Shown piece after piece: positions 32,373 through 42,122 of a stretch of 64,000 nt of DNA (positions are counted from its first letter, which is position 1; each line of letters begins with the position of its first letter). A program made the position numbers and the translations under genes. The notes beneath the pieces are model-generated. The model did not search any database and was not told the origin of the DNA. It saw only the letters and a list, made by a program, of their open reading frames with translations. The stretch is from an uncultured Bacteroidales bacterium (lineage in GTDB: Bacteria; Bacteroidota; Bacteroidia; Bacteroidales; WCHB1-69): NCBI GenBank assembly GCA_900315245.1, contig OMYJ01000010.1:1-64000 (forward strand), in the 5' to 3' direction.

Positions 32373-33797
32373 TTACTTTCCTTCGCGTTTAAGGATAATC
32401 AACACCGTGTATATCAGAATCTTGATGTCCATTTGGATGGACATGTTCTCAATGTACAGGAGATCCCAACGCAGGCGTTCGAGCATTTCATCGACATTTT
32501 CCGCATAACCGAAACGTACCTGTCCCCAGGAGGTGATGCCGGGTTTGATACCAAGCAGCAGTTGGTAGTAAGGGGCGCGTTCCATGATTTTGTCGATGTA
32601 GAATTGGCGTTCGGGGCGGGGACCCACCAGCGACATCTCGCCGCGCAGCACGTTAAAGAACTGCGGGGTTTCGTCAAGACGGTATTGGCGCATGAACTTC
32701 CCGAACGGGGTGATGCGGCTGTCGTTTTGTGAAGAAAGCATCGGGCCGTCGGCTTCCGCGTTCTCGCACATGGAACGGAACTTGATGATATTGAAGGGTT
32801 TGCCCAAATAGCCGATGCGCTCCTGACGGTAAAATATCGGGCCGGGAGAAGACCGCTTCACCCCGATGGCTAAGAAAATGTACAAGGGGGTGAGCAGGAT
32901 GATGGCAATCAGGGAAAACACGATGTCACAGACTCTTTTCACGTAACGCTGCCAGGTGGGCAGATATTCCGGGGTGACGGAGATGAGCGGCTCGTCAAGC
33001 ACAGAAGAGGTCTTCACGGAGCCCAGAAGCATGTCCTGTTCTTGGGGCACCAGACTGACCGTCAGGTTGTGGTTGCGTCGAGCCAAAGACAGCACTTGCT
33101 GGATATATTTCCGTTGGCCGTTATGTAGTGCCACGACAATTTCTTCAATGTGTTGTTTTTCAACTACTTTGCTGATATTAGAGATGTTTCCGACACAGGA
33201 AAGATGTCCCTTTAGCTGGTCTGGCTGATGGTCGTCAACACTAATGTAGCCGACAAAAAGATGTCCCGATCTCGGGTTTTGCTTCAGCACGGTTTCGTAG
33301 GCTTTCAACGCCATTTCATCGTTACCCACAATAAGTGTGTTGAAGCCGATTCTTCCATCATGAATCCTGTTGTTGATATAGGAAGTGATGGACAGACGAG
33401 GAATATAAGTAAGCAAAAACTGGAAAGAGAAGAGAAACAGCAGGTATTTCACGTAGTCATTGGGTGATGTGACAATATCATCCAGGATAAAGATGAAAAA
33501 GAAGATCAAACAGCCGAAAAGTGTCACGCCAATGGTCGTCACCAGTTCGTCAAGACGCGATTTGCGGTAAATTTTGTTGTAATAACCGAAAAAAGCGTGA
33601 AAGAAAAGCCAATATACAGGATATAAAATCAGACCGAGCCAGAATTTCGAGTCTGAGCGCATGGAGACCAAAATGTTTTGAAAATCAGCCGCCTCGCCCA
33701 CATGCTTGCGATACATGTACAATCCCACCCAAGTGATCAGGGCGGCGAGGATGTCAAAAAGAACGTATAGGAAGGTTAATTTGGTTTTGTTCATCAT
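32373..33797 (-). CDS. Undecaprenyl-phosphate hexose-1-phosphate transferase (WcaJ/WbaP-type)
   Basis: 474 residues. Four N-terminal spans, a CoA-binding-like middle region, a fifth hydrophobic segment (IVFSLIAIILLTPLYIFLAI) and the C-terminal bacterial sugar transferase domain with SPGPIFYRQERIG, KFRSM, RLDETPQFFNVLRGEMSLVG and GPRPE. It loads the first sugar phosphate on undecaprenyl phosphate for capsule or exopolysaccharide synthesis. Only 2 nt separate it from the lipoprotein gene upstream. No other capsule genes follow. ATG codons at both residues 1 and 2. Confidence 0.92.
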   Translation of the reverse strand: MMNKTKLTFLYVLFDILAALITWVGLYMYRKHVGEAADFQNILVSMRSDSKFWLGLILYPVYWLFFHAFFGYYNKIYRKSRLDELVTTIGVTLFGCLIFFFIFILDDIVTSPNDYVKYLLFLFSFQFLLTYIPRLSITSYINNRIHDGRIGFNTLIVGNDEMALKAYETVLKQNPRSGHLFVGYISVDDHQPDQLKGHLSCVGNISNISKVVEKQHIEEIVVALHNGQRKYIQQVLSLARRNHNLTVSLVPQEQDMLLGSVKTSSVLDEPLISVTPEYLPTWQRYVKRVCDIVFSLIAIILLTPLYIFLAIGVKRSSPGPIFYRQERIGYLGKPFNIIKFRSMCENAEADGPMLSSQNDSRITPFGKFMRQYRLDETPQFFNVLRGEMSLVGPRPERQFYIDKIMERAPYYQLLLGIKPGITSWGQVRFGYAENVDEMLERLRWDLLYIENMSIQMDIKILIYTVLIILKREGK

Positions 33798-33799
33798 GA

Positions 33800-34744
33800 T
33801 TATGCCGTTCGGATGTAAACAACTTTAATGTCATCAATATAGAAGTGGGTGTCTTTTCCTTCTTTGCCGACACCCGCCAGCATAAGCGTGAGCTCGGTTG
33901 TGTTACCGCCGGTGCCATGGTTGCTGTTAATGGTGTTGGTCAGGTCGAAATGGATGGTTTTCCACTCGTTGGGAGAAGCATTGATGCCCCCGATGGAATA
34001 CCATCTGTGGGGGTAGTAGGCGTTGGACATCTTCGCGGAGATGTCCATTTTCCCCTCCGTCTTGTAACGCACCTCCAAAACTACCCGGTAGCTGCCGACC
34101 GGGACGGGAAACGCGGTGGACTGGACATCGAAATGCAGCCCTGCATTGTCGTTGAGGACGATTTCCCCAACACTCTTGTCTTCGTAAGCGACAGGCAGGA
34201 AAGTGATGTCTGTCTGGTTGGTGTCAGGAGTGGGGACGGGGCTGAAGGAGGTGCTGTTTGAGAAGGTCTCGAAATAGGGGAAGTGGGCATATTCGCTGTA
34301 CACGTATTTCGGGCGGTTTTGAGCGACCTCATAGACATGGTCTTTCTGCAAGAGCACCCGTTGTCTGGTTATGTTGATAAAAGGATATCCGGAAATGGTG
34401 TTTGCCATTCCCGACATGGGGAAGGCGGGGAGCAGCACCAGCGTGCAGGAGTCGGTGTTGTTCACGTCCAGAACCGGCACCTTACAGGGCAACGTCCAGC
34501 ATCCCAGGTTCTTGTTGTCCACATATACGTTGACATGGGTGAATTTGTGCCTCGTGAGGGCGAGCAAATGGTCCTGGTCGAAATTCTGGTCATGCGTCTC
34601 ATTGAAATTGCTGACATCAATGCAGTTCTCGAAATCTTCAGGCGTGATCAGAATGTAAGCGGGAGTGAGATCCGCCCTTTTACAAGAGTTTGTACAAATG
34701 ATGATTAACAATAAGCTTATAATCAGGTAAATATATTTTCTCAT
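33800..34744 (-). CDS. Lipoprotein with C-terminal carbohydrate-binding-like beta domain
   Basis: 314 residues from the start at 34744, where a lipoprotein signal begins (YLIISLLLIIICTNSC, Cys20). The longer frame to 34915 is rejected because it adds a non-signal extension antisense to the next promoter. The C-terminal half (from about residue 180) looks like a beta-sandwich with a final FYIDDIKVVYI motif, as in PCMD or CBM-like domains of Bacteroidetes glycan-binding lipoproteins. No exact family recognised. Encoded 2 nt before the sugar transferase, so probably co-transcribed with it. Confidence 0.7.
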   Translation of the reverse strand: MRKYIYLIISLLLIIICTNSCKRADLTPAYILITPEDFENCIDVSNFNETHDQNFDQDHLLALTRHKFTHVNVYVDNKNLGCWTLPCKVPVLDVNNTDSCTLVLLPAFPMSGMANTISGYPFINITRQRVLLQKDHVYEVAQNRPKYVYSEYAHFPYFETFSNSTSFSPVPTPDTNQTDITFLPVAYEDKSVGEIVLNDNAGLHFDVQSTAFPVPVGSYRVVLEVRYKTEGKMDISAKMSNAYYPHRWYSIGGINASPNEWKTIHFDLTNTINSNHGTGGNTTELTLMLAGVGKEGKDTHFYIDDIKVVYIRTA

Positions 34745-34822
34745 AACTTTTTTTTCTTGAAACATAACGAATCGGATTGTTTTATATTGCATTATTGGAA
34801 AAAAAATCGGATTTTTGCCGCC

Positions 34823-35728
34823 ATGAAAAAAAATGACAATAAAATTGCGCTCGGCTATGTGGCCATAATGTTTGCCATGTTGTTCTGGGGCTTGAGTTTT
34901 GTGTGGATTAAGCATTTGTTAAACAACAACTTTCCGGTGTTCACCATCGTGTTCATCCGTCTTGTGCTGGCCTCTGCGGTGTTCATGACATTGCTCAAAT
35001 GCCAGAAGAAATTGCAGAAGATTGATCGTGCGGACTATAAGGATTTCTTTTTGCTGGCTTTTTTTGAACCGTTCCTCTATTTTATAGGGGAGGATTTCGG
35101 ATTGCAACAGGTTGATGCCAGCTTTGCCGCCGTCATCATTGCACTCATCCCCATTGTGATCTCCATCACCATGTACTTCTACGAACATGCGCCCATCCGC
35201 TGGGAGTTCGTCGTGGGCACTGTGATCTCCGTGGTGGGTGTGCTGATGCTGACCATGAGTGCCAACGGACACATAGACTTCAACCTGAAAGGGACGTTGC
35301 TGCTCGGTGTCGCTGTGCTGGCGGCCAGCGGTTACAGTGTGCAGCTGACTCGTCTGCTCAAGAAATACAGTCCCGCCACGGTGACCACGTGGCAGAACTT
35401 CATCGCCATCCCGATGTTCCTGCCGTTTGTCCTCATCTTTGATGTCCGGCATTGGGGATCTCTGACATGGGATGCCAGCGCGGTGTTTAGTTTGGTGTGT
35501 CTCGCCCTTTTGTGCTCAGCAGGTGCCTATATGCTGTATTCCTACTCAGTGAAACAGCTTACTGTCACCAAAACCAGTATCTTTACGAATCTGATCCCCA
35601 TAGTCACCCTTCTCGCGGCGGCAGCCATTGGCCAGGAAATCTTCACGCAGACGAAATTCTGGGGTATTGTAGTGATTGTCGCAGGAGTTACGTTTAGTCA
35701 GATGACGGTGAGGACGATGAGGCGATGA
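34823..35728 (+). CDS. EamA/DMT-family transporter
   Basis: 301 residues with ten membrane spans arranged as two EamA halves (the first begins YVAIMFAMLFWGLSFVWIK, the second around GTLLLGVAVLAASGYSVQL). DMT transporters export metabolites such as amino acids; the substrate is unknown. The start at 34823 follows a near-consensus ATTTTTG box (34811-34817); the earlier ATG at 34757 lies upstream of it. The stop codon lies inside an 8-bp tandem array. Confidence 0.88.
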   Translation: MKKNDNKIALGYVAIMFAMLFWGLSFVWIKHLLNNNFPVFTIVFIRLVLASAVFMTLLKCQKKLQKIDRADYKDFFLLAFFEPFLYFIGEDFGLQQVDASFAAVIIALIPIVISITMYFYEHAPIRWEFVVGTVISVVGVLMLTMSANGHIDFNLKGTLLLGVAVLAASGYSVQLTRLLKKYSPATVTTWQNFIAIPMFLPFVLIFDVRHWGSLTWDASAVFSLVCLALLCSAGAYMLYSYSVKQLTVTKTSIFTNLIPIVTLLAAAAIGQEIFTQTKFWGIVVIVAGVTFSQMTVRTMRR

Positions 35729-35771
35729 GGCGATGATTAGAGGATTGGAGGATTGGAGGATTGGATGATTG
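35716..35771. repeat. 8-bp tandem array, GATGAGGC/GAGGATTG x7, between stop and start
   Basis: GATGAGGC twice, GATGATTA, GAGGATTG three times, GATGATTG. It starts before the DMT transporter stop and ends 4 nt before the TonB receptor ATG at 35776, so it is the entire intergenic region. Confidence 0.92.
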
Positions 35772-35775
35772 GATT

Positions 35776-38190
35776 ATGTTAAGACACATAAAGATAATTT
35801 GTGAATTTTTGGTTGTTTTGTGCTTTTTGGCTCATGGAGGAGCTGTGATGGCGCAGGGGGGACGGTATGCGTTGTCGGGGACGGTGCGCGATGCTTCGAA
35901 CGGTGAGTCCATGATGGGGGTGTATGTCATCATGACGGATGTGAATAACGCCTCCAATGTGCAAGGATGTGTCACAAATCAGGCTGGATATTACTCCATA
36001 ACAACGGTTTCGGGCACGTATAAGGTTACGATCAACCATTTGGGATATAAGACGTTAAAAGATACGGTCTCTCTGAACAAGAATCTGATGCGGCGTTATG
36101 AACTGGAACCGTCGGCCATTGAAGGGGCTGAGGTTGTGATTCAAGGTGAGCGCGGGGATGTCAACGTTTCCAGCGGCGATGTGGGCCGGATGGAGTTGAG
36201 TATCCAGACTATCAAAGCGTTGCCCGCGCTGATGGGCGAGGCCGACATCATCAAGTCGGTGCAGCTCCTTCCAGGCGTGCAGTCGGGCGGGGAAGGGAAC
36301 AGCGGTTTCTATGTCCGCGGCAGTGGCACAGACCAGAATCTTGTCCTCCTTGACGAGGCCACCATCTACAACCCTGACCACTTGTTTGGTTTCTTCTCTA
36401 TATTCAACGCTGATGCGGTGAAAAGCATTGAACTTATCAAGTCGGGGATGCCGGCATACTTTGGCGGCCGTGCGGCATCTATCTTGAATGTCTATCAGAA
36501 AGAGGGCAACTTGAAACGGTATGAGGTGGAGGGCGGTCTCGGGCTGATCTTCTCGCATCTCACGGTACAGGGACCTATCAAGAAAAACAAGGCGTCGTTT
36601 TTGATTGCCGCCCGTCGCACCTACGCGGATGTCCTTATCCAGCCTTTCTTGAAAAAAGAATCCCCGATGAAAGGCACGGATTTCTATTTCTATGACATCA
36701 ACGCGAAGTTCAATGTTGTGATCAACCCGCGTCACCGGCTCTATTTCGGAGCCTATTACGGGCACGATGTCTATGGGTTCAAGTCGTTGACTCAGCAGAC
36801 GAAAATGGCTTTCAAGTGGGGGAACGCGGCGGCGTCTGCCCGTTGGAATTTCATTATTGCCAACCGCTTGTTCCTCAACACGTCGGCGACTTTCAGCTAC
36901 TATAATTTCGGGACACAGATGATGATCAGTCCCTATTCTTTTGAGTTGACTTCCGGAGTGCGCGACTATAACGTGAAGAGTGAGCTTACTTGGCTGCCTA
37001 CCCCGAAACACAATATCCGTTTCGGGGCGCAGAATGTAGTGCACGACTGCATTCCGGGACAATTTGATGTGGAAGCGGGCACCGGGATCCATTTCGACAT
37101 CCCTCCCGTCCAGCATTATATCGGAAACGAATTCAGTCTGTATGCGCATGACGAATACGACATCACCAAGCATTGGAAGCTGAATGCAGGTCTCCGTTAC
37201 ACCAATTTCCACCATTTGGGACCTTTCACGCGTTACGTTTTGGATGAATTGGGCCATGTTACGGATTCGATTCTCTACAAACGTGGGGAGCCTATCTCGC
37301 AATACAATCGAGTGGAGCCGCGCCTTTCGTTGCGCTGGCTCATCGATTCCACAACCTCCATCAAGGCATCGGCGACGCTGAATTACCAGTTCATGCACCA
37401 GATTTCCATCGCGAGCATCTCCCTGCCTACTGATGTGTGGATGCCGTCCACCGATTTGCTGAAACCGCAGATGGTGGTGCAGTATTCCCTCGGCGTGTTC
37501 AAGAATTTCAGGCAGAATATGTTTGAAACGTATATTGATCTGTATTACAAGCAGATGTATAATCTCGCCGAATACCGCGACGGTTTGGATTTCAGCGTTA
37601 TGACCATTAATCCGGACCAACTTTATGTCTTCGGCAAGGGGTGGGCTGCCGGTGCGGAATTCTTCGTGAAGAAGTCGAAAGGGCGGTTTACCGGCTTCAT
37701 CGGTTACACACTGGCTTTCACCCGCCGGCAGTTCGACGACCTGAACGGCGGGGAACCCTTCTGGGCGAAATATGACCGTCGCCACGATGTTTCCATTAGC
37801 CTGTCGTACGAGATTCTCCGTAACAAGCTGTCTGTCTCCGCTTTGTGGGTGTTCCAGTCGGGCAATACCATGACGGTGCCGCTCGGTTATTACCTCTACA
37901 TGGGCTCCGTCGTGACCGAGTACAGCGGCCGCAACGAGTATCGCGTGAACCCCTACCATCGGCTTGACCTTGCGGTGGATTGGACCATCAAGAAAACCAG
38001 CAAATTCGAGACGGGACTTAATTTTTCTGTCTATAATGTGTATAATCGTCAGAATCCGTTCTTGGTCTTTTTCGAAACGAAGATCGAGACTGGCGAGGGC
38101 AACATCACGGACTTTTCCATGCAGAACCACGCTTATCAGATGAGTCTGTTCCCGATTATCCCTTCGGTGATGTGGACGTTTAAGTTTTAG
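35776..38190 (+). CDS. TonB-dependent outer-membrane receptor
   Basis: 804 residues. Signal peptide, then a CarboxypepD_reg-like domain (YALSGTVRDASNGESMMGVYV, about 30-110), a TonB plug (about 130-235, with SGFYVRGSGTDQNLVLLDEA) and a 22-strand-type barrel to the end (last residues VMWTFKF, a C-terminal aromatic as in outer-membrane barrels). It imports a large or scarce ligand using the TonB-ExbBD energy system. There is no SusD neighbour, so it is not a standard SusCD pair. The start is set at 35776, directly after an 8-bp repeat array. Confidence 0.92.
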   Translation: MLRHIKIICEFLVVLCFLAHGGAVMAQGGRYALSGTVRDASNGESMMGVYVIMTDVNNASNVQGCVTNQAGYYSITTVSGTYKVTINHLGYKTLKDTVSLNKNLMRRYELEPSAIEGAEVVIQGERGDVNVSSGDVGRMELSIQTIKALPALMGEADIIKSVQLLPGVQSGGEGNSGFYVRGSGTDQNLVLLDEATIYNPDHLFGFFSIFNADAVKSIELIKSGMPAYFGGRAASILNVYQKEGNLKRYEVEGGLGLIFSHLTVQGPIKKNKASFLIAARRTYADVLIQPFLKKESPMKGTDFYFYDINAKFNVVINPRHRLYFGAYYGHDVYGFKSLTQQTKMAFKWGNAAASARWNFIIANRLFLNTSATFSYYNFGTQMMISPYSFELTSGVRDYNVKSELTWLPTPKHNIRFGAQNVVHDCIPGQFDVEAGTGIHFDIPPVQHYIGNEFSLYAHDEYDITKHWKLNAGLRYTNFHHLGPFTRYVLDELGHVTDSILYKRGEPISQYNRVEPRLSLRWLIDSTTSIKASATLNYQFMHQISIASISLPTDVWMPSTDLLKPQMVVQYSLGVFKNFRQNMFETYIDLYYKQMYNLAEYRDGLDFSVMTINPDQLYVFGKGWAAGAEFFVKKSKGRFTGFIGYTLAFTRRQFDDLNGGEPFWAKYDRRHDVSISLSYEILRNKLSVSALWVFQSGNTMTVPLGYYLYMGSVVTEYSGRNEYRVNPYHRLDLAVDWTIKKTSKFETGLNFSVYNVYNRQNPFLVFFETKIETGEGNITDFSMQNHAYQMSLFPIIPSVMWTFKF

Positions 38191-38401
38191 GGGTAGGCCA
38201 CGAGGTGATATGACGTATGACTTCGGATGTGTGGTTCTATACATCCATTAACCATAAATCGCAAAAAACAACCAAACAATCTGATATACAACAGGATGTG
38301 AAATTTTTTTTTCAGATGTAACAAAATGAATGTGACCTGCGACAATGCTGTAATGTAAAGGGAAAATTTCAGGAATGAATATTCTTATAAAAATAAGCGA
38401 T

Positions 38402-39310
38402 ATGAAAAAGTACATTACATTATTTTTTGCCATTTTGTTGGCAGGTCTGACTTTCACCTCTTGCACCAGAGACGGTGATGACATTACCCCAGCCTCTGTG
38501 GGCGGATTCGACGCAAATGGAGCAAGCAACGCCTTGTTCTCGGTGAGCCCGACCACACAGGTCCATTTCTCCAAAGGTAATTTGCAGTATCAAGCATCCA
38601 CTGGTATTTGGCGCTTCGCAGAGCATCAATACGATTTTATCGGGGTTGATAATAAGTACATTTCCCCAACCAATGCTGGATGGATAGACTTGTTCGGTTG
38701 GGGTACTTCAGGTTGGAATAGCGGAGCTGGAAATTACCAACCCTACAGTACATCGCAGGAGGCTCAAACTTATTGTCCAGGCGGCAGTGCGTCAAACGAT
38801 CTGACAGGAGCTTATGCCGAAGCAGACTGGGCATGGCATAACGCCATTTCCAACGGCGGGGGAACAGCTCATACTTGGCGAACATTGTCCGATGCCGAGT
38901 GGGACTATCTTATCACAGGCCGTCCCAACGCCGCTGATAAGTGTGGCTATGCGATTGTGGATACCATCCACGGTTTTGTGATATTGCCCGACAATTGGAC
39001 TTTGCCTGCAGGACTTACATTCATTCCGGGGTCTAACGGTACGAATATTATGGACTTTAGCAATTGCAGCACCTACACGCTTGCCGAGTGGGACGCCATG
39101 GAAGGCGCGGGAGCCATTTTCCTGCCCGCCAGCGGTTTCCGAATCAACAACTACATTCTCGATAACGTGAACCATAGCGGCTATTACTGGTCCACCACGG
39201 CATACGATACGGTTCAAGCCCACTACTTCGTGTCACGCCCGAGTTTTCACTACACCACCAATGAAGGATGGCGTCTGTTCGGCTTTGCTGTCCGTCCTGT
39301 GAAGGAATAA
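38402..39310 (+). CDS. FISUMP-like lipoprotein
   Basis: 302 residues. The lipoprotein signal begins at the chosen start (MKKYITLFFAILLAGLTFTSC, about Cys21). The body has the features of FISUMP/C-lectin-type surface lipoproteins: VHFSKGNLQYQAS, TWRTLSDAEWDYLITGR, GAIFLPASGFR, GYYWSTTAYD and a final FGFAVRPVKE. Function unknown; relatives are abundant, fast-evolving surface proteins in Bacteroidales. It stands between the TonB receptor and the fucosidase. Confidence 0.82.
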   Translation: MKKYITLFFAILLAGLTFTSCTRDGDDITPASVGGFDANGASNALFSVSPTTQVHFSKGNLQYQASTGIWRFAEHQYDFIGVDNKYISPTNAGWIDLFGWGTSGWNSGAGNYQPYSTSQEAQTYCPGGSASNDLTGAYAEADWAWHNAISNGGGTAHTWRTLSDAEWDYLITGRPNAADKCGYAIVDTIHGFVILPDNWTLPAGLTFIPGSNGTNIMDFSNCSTYTLAEWDAMEGAGAIFLPASGFRINNYILDNVNHSGYYWSTTAYDTVQAHYFVSRPSFHYTTNEGWRLFGFAVRPVKE

Positions 39311-39340
39311 AACTGTTCGATACATTTTCTATGAATTTAC

Positions 39341-39364
39341 AGAGACGTTTCAGGAAACGTCTCT
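39341..39364. repeat. Palindromic hairpin, AGAGACG type
   Basis: AGAGACGTTTC and GAAACGTCTCT arms (perfect 11 bp, 2-nt loop), related to the GTAGAGACG palindrome at 51890. Confidence 0.75.
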
Positions 39365-39403
39365 ACAGAAAGCTCTTCGGTCGGCGTGTATCTGTATTTT
39401 ATA

Positions 39404-39411
39404 TACATTTG
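39404..39411 (+). promoter_or_regulatory. Promoter -7 box for the fucosidase gene
   Basis: TACATTTG followed by CC, 19 nt before the ATG at 39431; this excludes the earlier ATG at 39386. Confidence 0.65.
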
Positions 39412-39430
39412 CCGCCTGAATCCGCCCGTT

Positions 39431-40990
39431 ATGAAAAAGACCGCCTTGCTCCTGATTCTCTGCCTTTTGGGTTTATTCCTCCAGGCGCAGAAACATCCCC
39501 CGGAAGAGAAACCTGCAGACCCGCCCGCACCTTACGGACCCGTGCCGACGGCTGCGCAGGTGGCCTGGCAACGGATGGAGATGAACCTGTTCTGCCATTT
39601 CGGACCAAACACCTTCACCGGTTTGGAGTGGGGCGAGGGCACGGAGGCGGAGGACATCTTCAACCCCACCGCCCTCGACTGCAACCAGTGGGTCTCTGTG
39701 GCGAAAAACGCAGGATTCCAAGGCATTATCCTCACCGCCAAACATCACGACGGCTTCTGCCTGTGGCCTAACCCGCAGAGCACGCACACGGTGCGCGAGA
39801 GCGCGTGGCGCAATGGACAGGGCGATGTGCTGAAAGAACTTTCCGAAGCTTGCAATAGGGGAGGCGTGAAGTTTGGTATTTACATTTCCCCGTGGGACCG
39901 CAACGCGCCCACCTACGGCACGGATGCATACAACAAAGTGTTCCTCAAAACTTTACGACATGCGCACACCCATTACGGCCCTATCTTTGAGCAATGGTTT
40001 GATGGGGCCAACGGCGAGGGTCCGAACGGCAAGAAGCAGGTCTATGACTGGAAGAAGTTCAACGGGCAGACGAAGAAGCTGCAACCCAATGCGGTGATTT
40101 TCAGTGATGTGGGTCCCGGATGCCGCTGGGTCGGCAACGAGGAGGGGAAATGCGGGCGCACCTGCTGGTCTCGGCTCGATGTAGAAGGGCGCGAGCCGGG
40201 TAAGAACGCTCCGTCACAGGACACGCTCAACGCCGGCAACTACAACGGCGCGTGCTGGATCCCCGCCGAGACTGACGTTTCCATCCGCCCGGGCTGGTTC
40301 TGGCGCGAGAGCGAGCACCCGAAGAGCGTGCAGGAACTGCTGAAGATCTACTACAATAGCGTGGGTCGCAATTCCCTGCTGCTGCTCAACGTGCCGCCTG
40401 ATAGCCGCGGCCTCATCCCCGCCGAGGATTCTTTGCGTTTGGTGGAGTTCCGCGCAGCGTTGGACAGCATCTTCGCGAAGGATTTAGTGGTTGAAGCAGC
40501 GAAAGGGGAAGGATATTTCGGGATTAATGTGTCAAATGTCCGCAAAAGCAACCATAGGCACTGCCTTTGCTGGGATAACATCCCTGCTTATATGAAGGGG
40601 CATGAAAACAACTGTAATTCTTTTCGACATAGCCCATTCCATCTGATTGGAGACGACCATTACGACAACTATTGGGCTACCGACGATACTGTTACGACCG
40701 CTTGGGTGGAATTGATATTCAACGAACCCCAGACCTTCAACCGCGTGATGCTGCAGGAGTACATCCCGCTCGGCCAACGCGTGGAGAAGTTCCATATCGA
40801 GGTCGAGGATGAGAACGGCAGCTGGCGCACCATCGCTGAAGAGACCACCATCGGCTACAAGCGGATTGTGCTCACGGAGACCGTCACCACGAAGAAGGTG
40901 CGAGTTGTCATAGACAAGAGTCGTGCGTGCATTGTGCTGAACAGGGTGGGACTGTTTATGGACAATATTCTGGAAGAAGTGCCAGATTAG
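39431..40990 (+). CDS. Alpha-L-fucosidase, GH29 family, with C-terminal F5/8-type domain
   Basis: 519 residues with a signal peptide (MKKTALLLILCLLGLFLQAQ). The GH29 catalytic domain shows HFGPNTFTG, TAKHHDGFCLW, and the nucleophile region QWFDGANGEG with Asp191. The C-terminal 140 residues form a discoidin-like beta-sandwich (YWATDDTVTTAWVELIF). It releases alpha-L-fucose, probably from host mucin or plant glycans, in the periplasm or at the surface. It has its own promoter and is not inside a typical polysaccharide-utilisation locus. Confidence 0.92.
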   Translation: MKKTALLLILCLLGLFLQAQKHPPEEKPADPPAPYGPVPTAAQVAWQRMEMNLFCHFGPNTFTGLEWGEGTEAEDIFNPTALDCNQWVSVAKNAGFQGIILTAKHHDGFCLWPNPQSTHTVRESAWRNGQGDVLKELSEACNRGGVKFGIYISPWDRNAPTYGTDAYNKVFLKTLRHAHTHYGPIFEQWFDGANGEGPNGKKQVYDWKKFNGQTKKLQPNAVIFSDVGPGCRWVGNEEGKCGRTCWSRLDVEGREPGKNAPSQDTLNAGNYNGACWIPAETDVSIRPGWFWRESEHPKSVQELLKIYYNSVGRNSLLLLNVPPDSRGLIPAEDSLRLVEFRAALDSIFAKDLVVEAAKGEGYFGINVSNVRKSNHRHCLCWDNIPAYMKGHENNCNSFRHSPFHLIGDDHYDNYWATDDTVTTAWVELIFNEPQTFNRVMLQEYIPLGQRVEKFHIEVEDENGSWRTIAEETTIGYKRIVLTETVTTKKVRVVIDKSRACIVLNRVGLFMDNILEEVPD

Positions 40991-40999
40991 CACTGAAAG

Positions 41000-41878
41000 T
41001 TAGGGAACTAATATCTTAAGATTCTGCGGCGCAATGCGGACATCAAGCTTTGCGTCCATCATCACAGGCTCGCCGTCGATGTTCACCACTCCGGCGGCCG
41101 GGCGTTCCACCGTGATATGTGCCGCCTGCCTTTCCCTGAGGTAGCGGGATTTGTCAAGCCGTCCGTCCATCAGTTTTGCCACAACATCGGGAATGGTCAC
41201 CAGGGGTGGTCGTTCGAGGATGCATGTGTCGAGCAGACCGTCCTGCAGGGAAGCGTGCGGTGCGATGACCGCGTGGTATCCGAACTGATTGGAGTTGGCG
41301 AAGGTGATGAGCATCGGACTGCACGTCAGCGTTTCACGCTCGTCGAAGGTGATGCTGACTGTTTCCTGCTTGGGGTGGAAATAGTTGTTGACGGCATAAT
41401 GGGCGTAGGTCAGGAAGCCGCGCCGTGGGTCTTGGGCGAAGTCTTGGGCGGTTTGCGCGTCGAGACCGATGCCGGCCACGCTCAGGAAGAGCCGCCCGTT
41501 GACGGAGCCGGTGTCGATGCGCTGGATGTGGCCTTGTGTCAGGAGATGCAGCGCCTTGTCGGTGCTTAGCGGGATGTTCATACAGCGGGCCAGTCCGTTG
41601 CCGGAACCGTATGGAATCACGGCCAAGGCGGTCTCGGTGCCGACAAGTCCTCGCGCCACTTCGTTGAGGGTGCCGTCGCCGCCCACCGCCGCCACGATGT
41701 CGTAAACGCTTGTCGCCTCTTCAGCCAGCGTTAAGGCGTGGCCGGCATGTTCCGTGAACACTGTCTCATACGAAAAATCCGCACCGTTCAGCGCGCCCGC
41801 CGCTTTCTCCCGAAACTGGCTTTTGTCGCGGTGTCCGGATATGGGGTTGACAATGAAGAGTATTCGTTTTTTGGGCAT
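41000..41878 (-). CDS. Diacylglycerol kinase family lipid kinase (YegS/BmrU type)
   Basis: 292 residues from the chosen start. DAGK catalytic motifs: RILFIVNPISG at the N-terminus, AVGGDGTLNEVARGL and IPYGSGNGLAR. Enzymes of this group phosphorylate lipid substrates such as diacylglycerol or sphingosine-like bases. The longer frame to 41950 is rejected because a promoter -7 box (41907-41914) lies between the two starts. Convergent with the fucosidase, gap of only 9 nt. Confidence 0.9.
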   Translation of the reverse strand: MPKKRILFIVNPISGHRDKSQFREKAAGALNGADFSYETVFTEHAGHALTLAEEATSVYDIVAAVGGDGTLNEVARGLVGTETALAVIPYGSGNGLARCMNIPLSTDKALHLLTQGHIQRIDTGSVNGRLFLSVAGIGLDAQTAQDFAQDPRRGFLTYAHYAVNNYFHPKQETVSITFDERETLTCSPMLITFANSNQFGYHAVIAPHASLQDGLLDTCILERPPLVTIPDVVAKLMDGRLDKSRYLRERQAAHITVERPAAGVVNIDGEPVMMDAKLDVRIAPQNLKILVP

Positions 41879-41906
41879 TATTTCCGCTGATTTTTTTTGA
41901 ATGCGG

Positions 41907-41914
41907 CAAAGGTA
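41907..41914 (-). promoter_or_regulatory. Promoter -7 box for the DAGK-like gene
   Basis: The minus strand reads TACCTTTG followed by CC, 29 nt before the ATG at 41878. Confidence 0.65.
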
Positions 41915-42062
41915 CAAAAATTGTTTCATCGTGTCAATACTGACGCACAAAGGCCAAATCTCTGCAAAATGTTTTGTTAAAATTAATTTATGTTTGTTAA
42001 TTATTTTACTGTATAATTTTTAACATACTGGTTTTCAGTGTATAAAAAAATTTACAAAATAC

Positions 42063-42093
42063 TTGACAACGGCGATTTTTTGTTGTATCTTTG
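42063..42093 (+). promoter_or_regulatory. Promoter of the coiled-coil nuclease-like gene
   Basis: TTG (42063-42065), 20-nt spacer, TATCTTTG (42086-42093): one of the best matches to the Bacteroidetes consensus in the window. It sets the start at 42123. Confidence 0.8.
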
Positions 42094-42122
42094 CGGCGTG
42101 TTTTATTAAAAAAATAAAGACT

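Noticed and set aside
36055..38244. A 729-residue open frame antisense to the TonB receptor gene
   Set aside because: It lies fully opposite a clear TonB-dependent receptor, has no family-like sequence, and reflects the codon bias of the sense gene.
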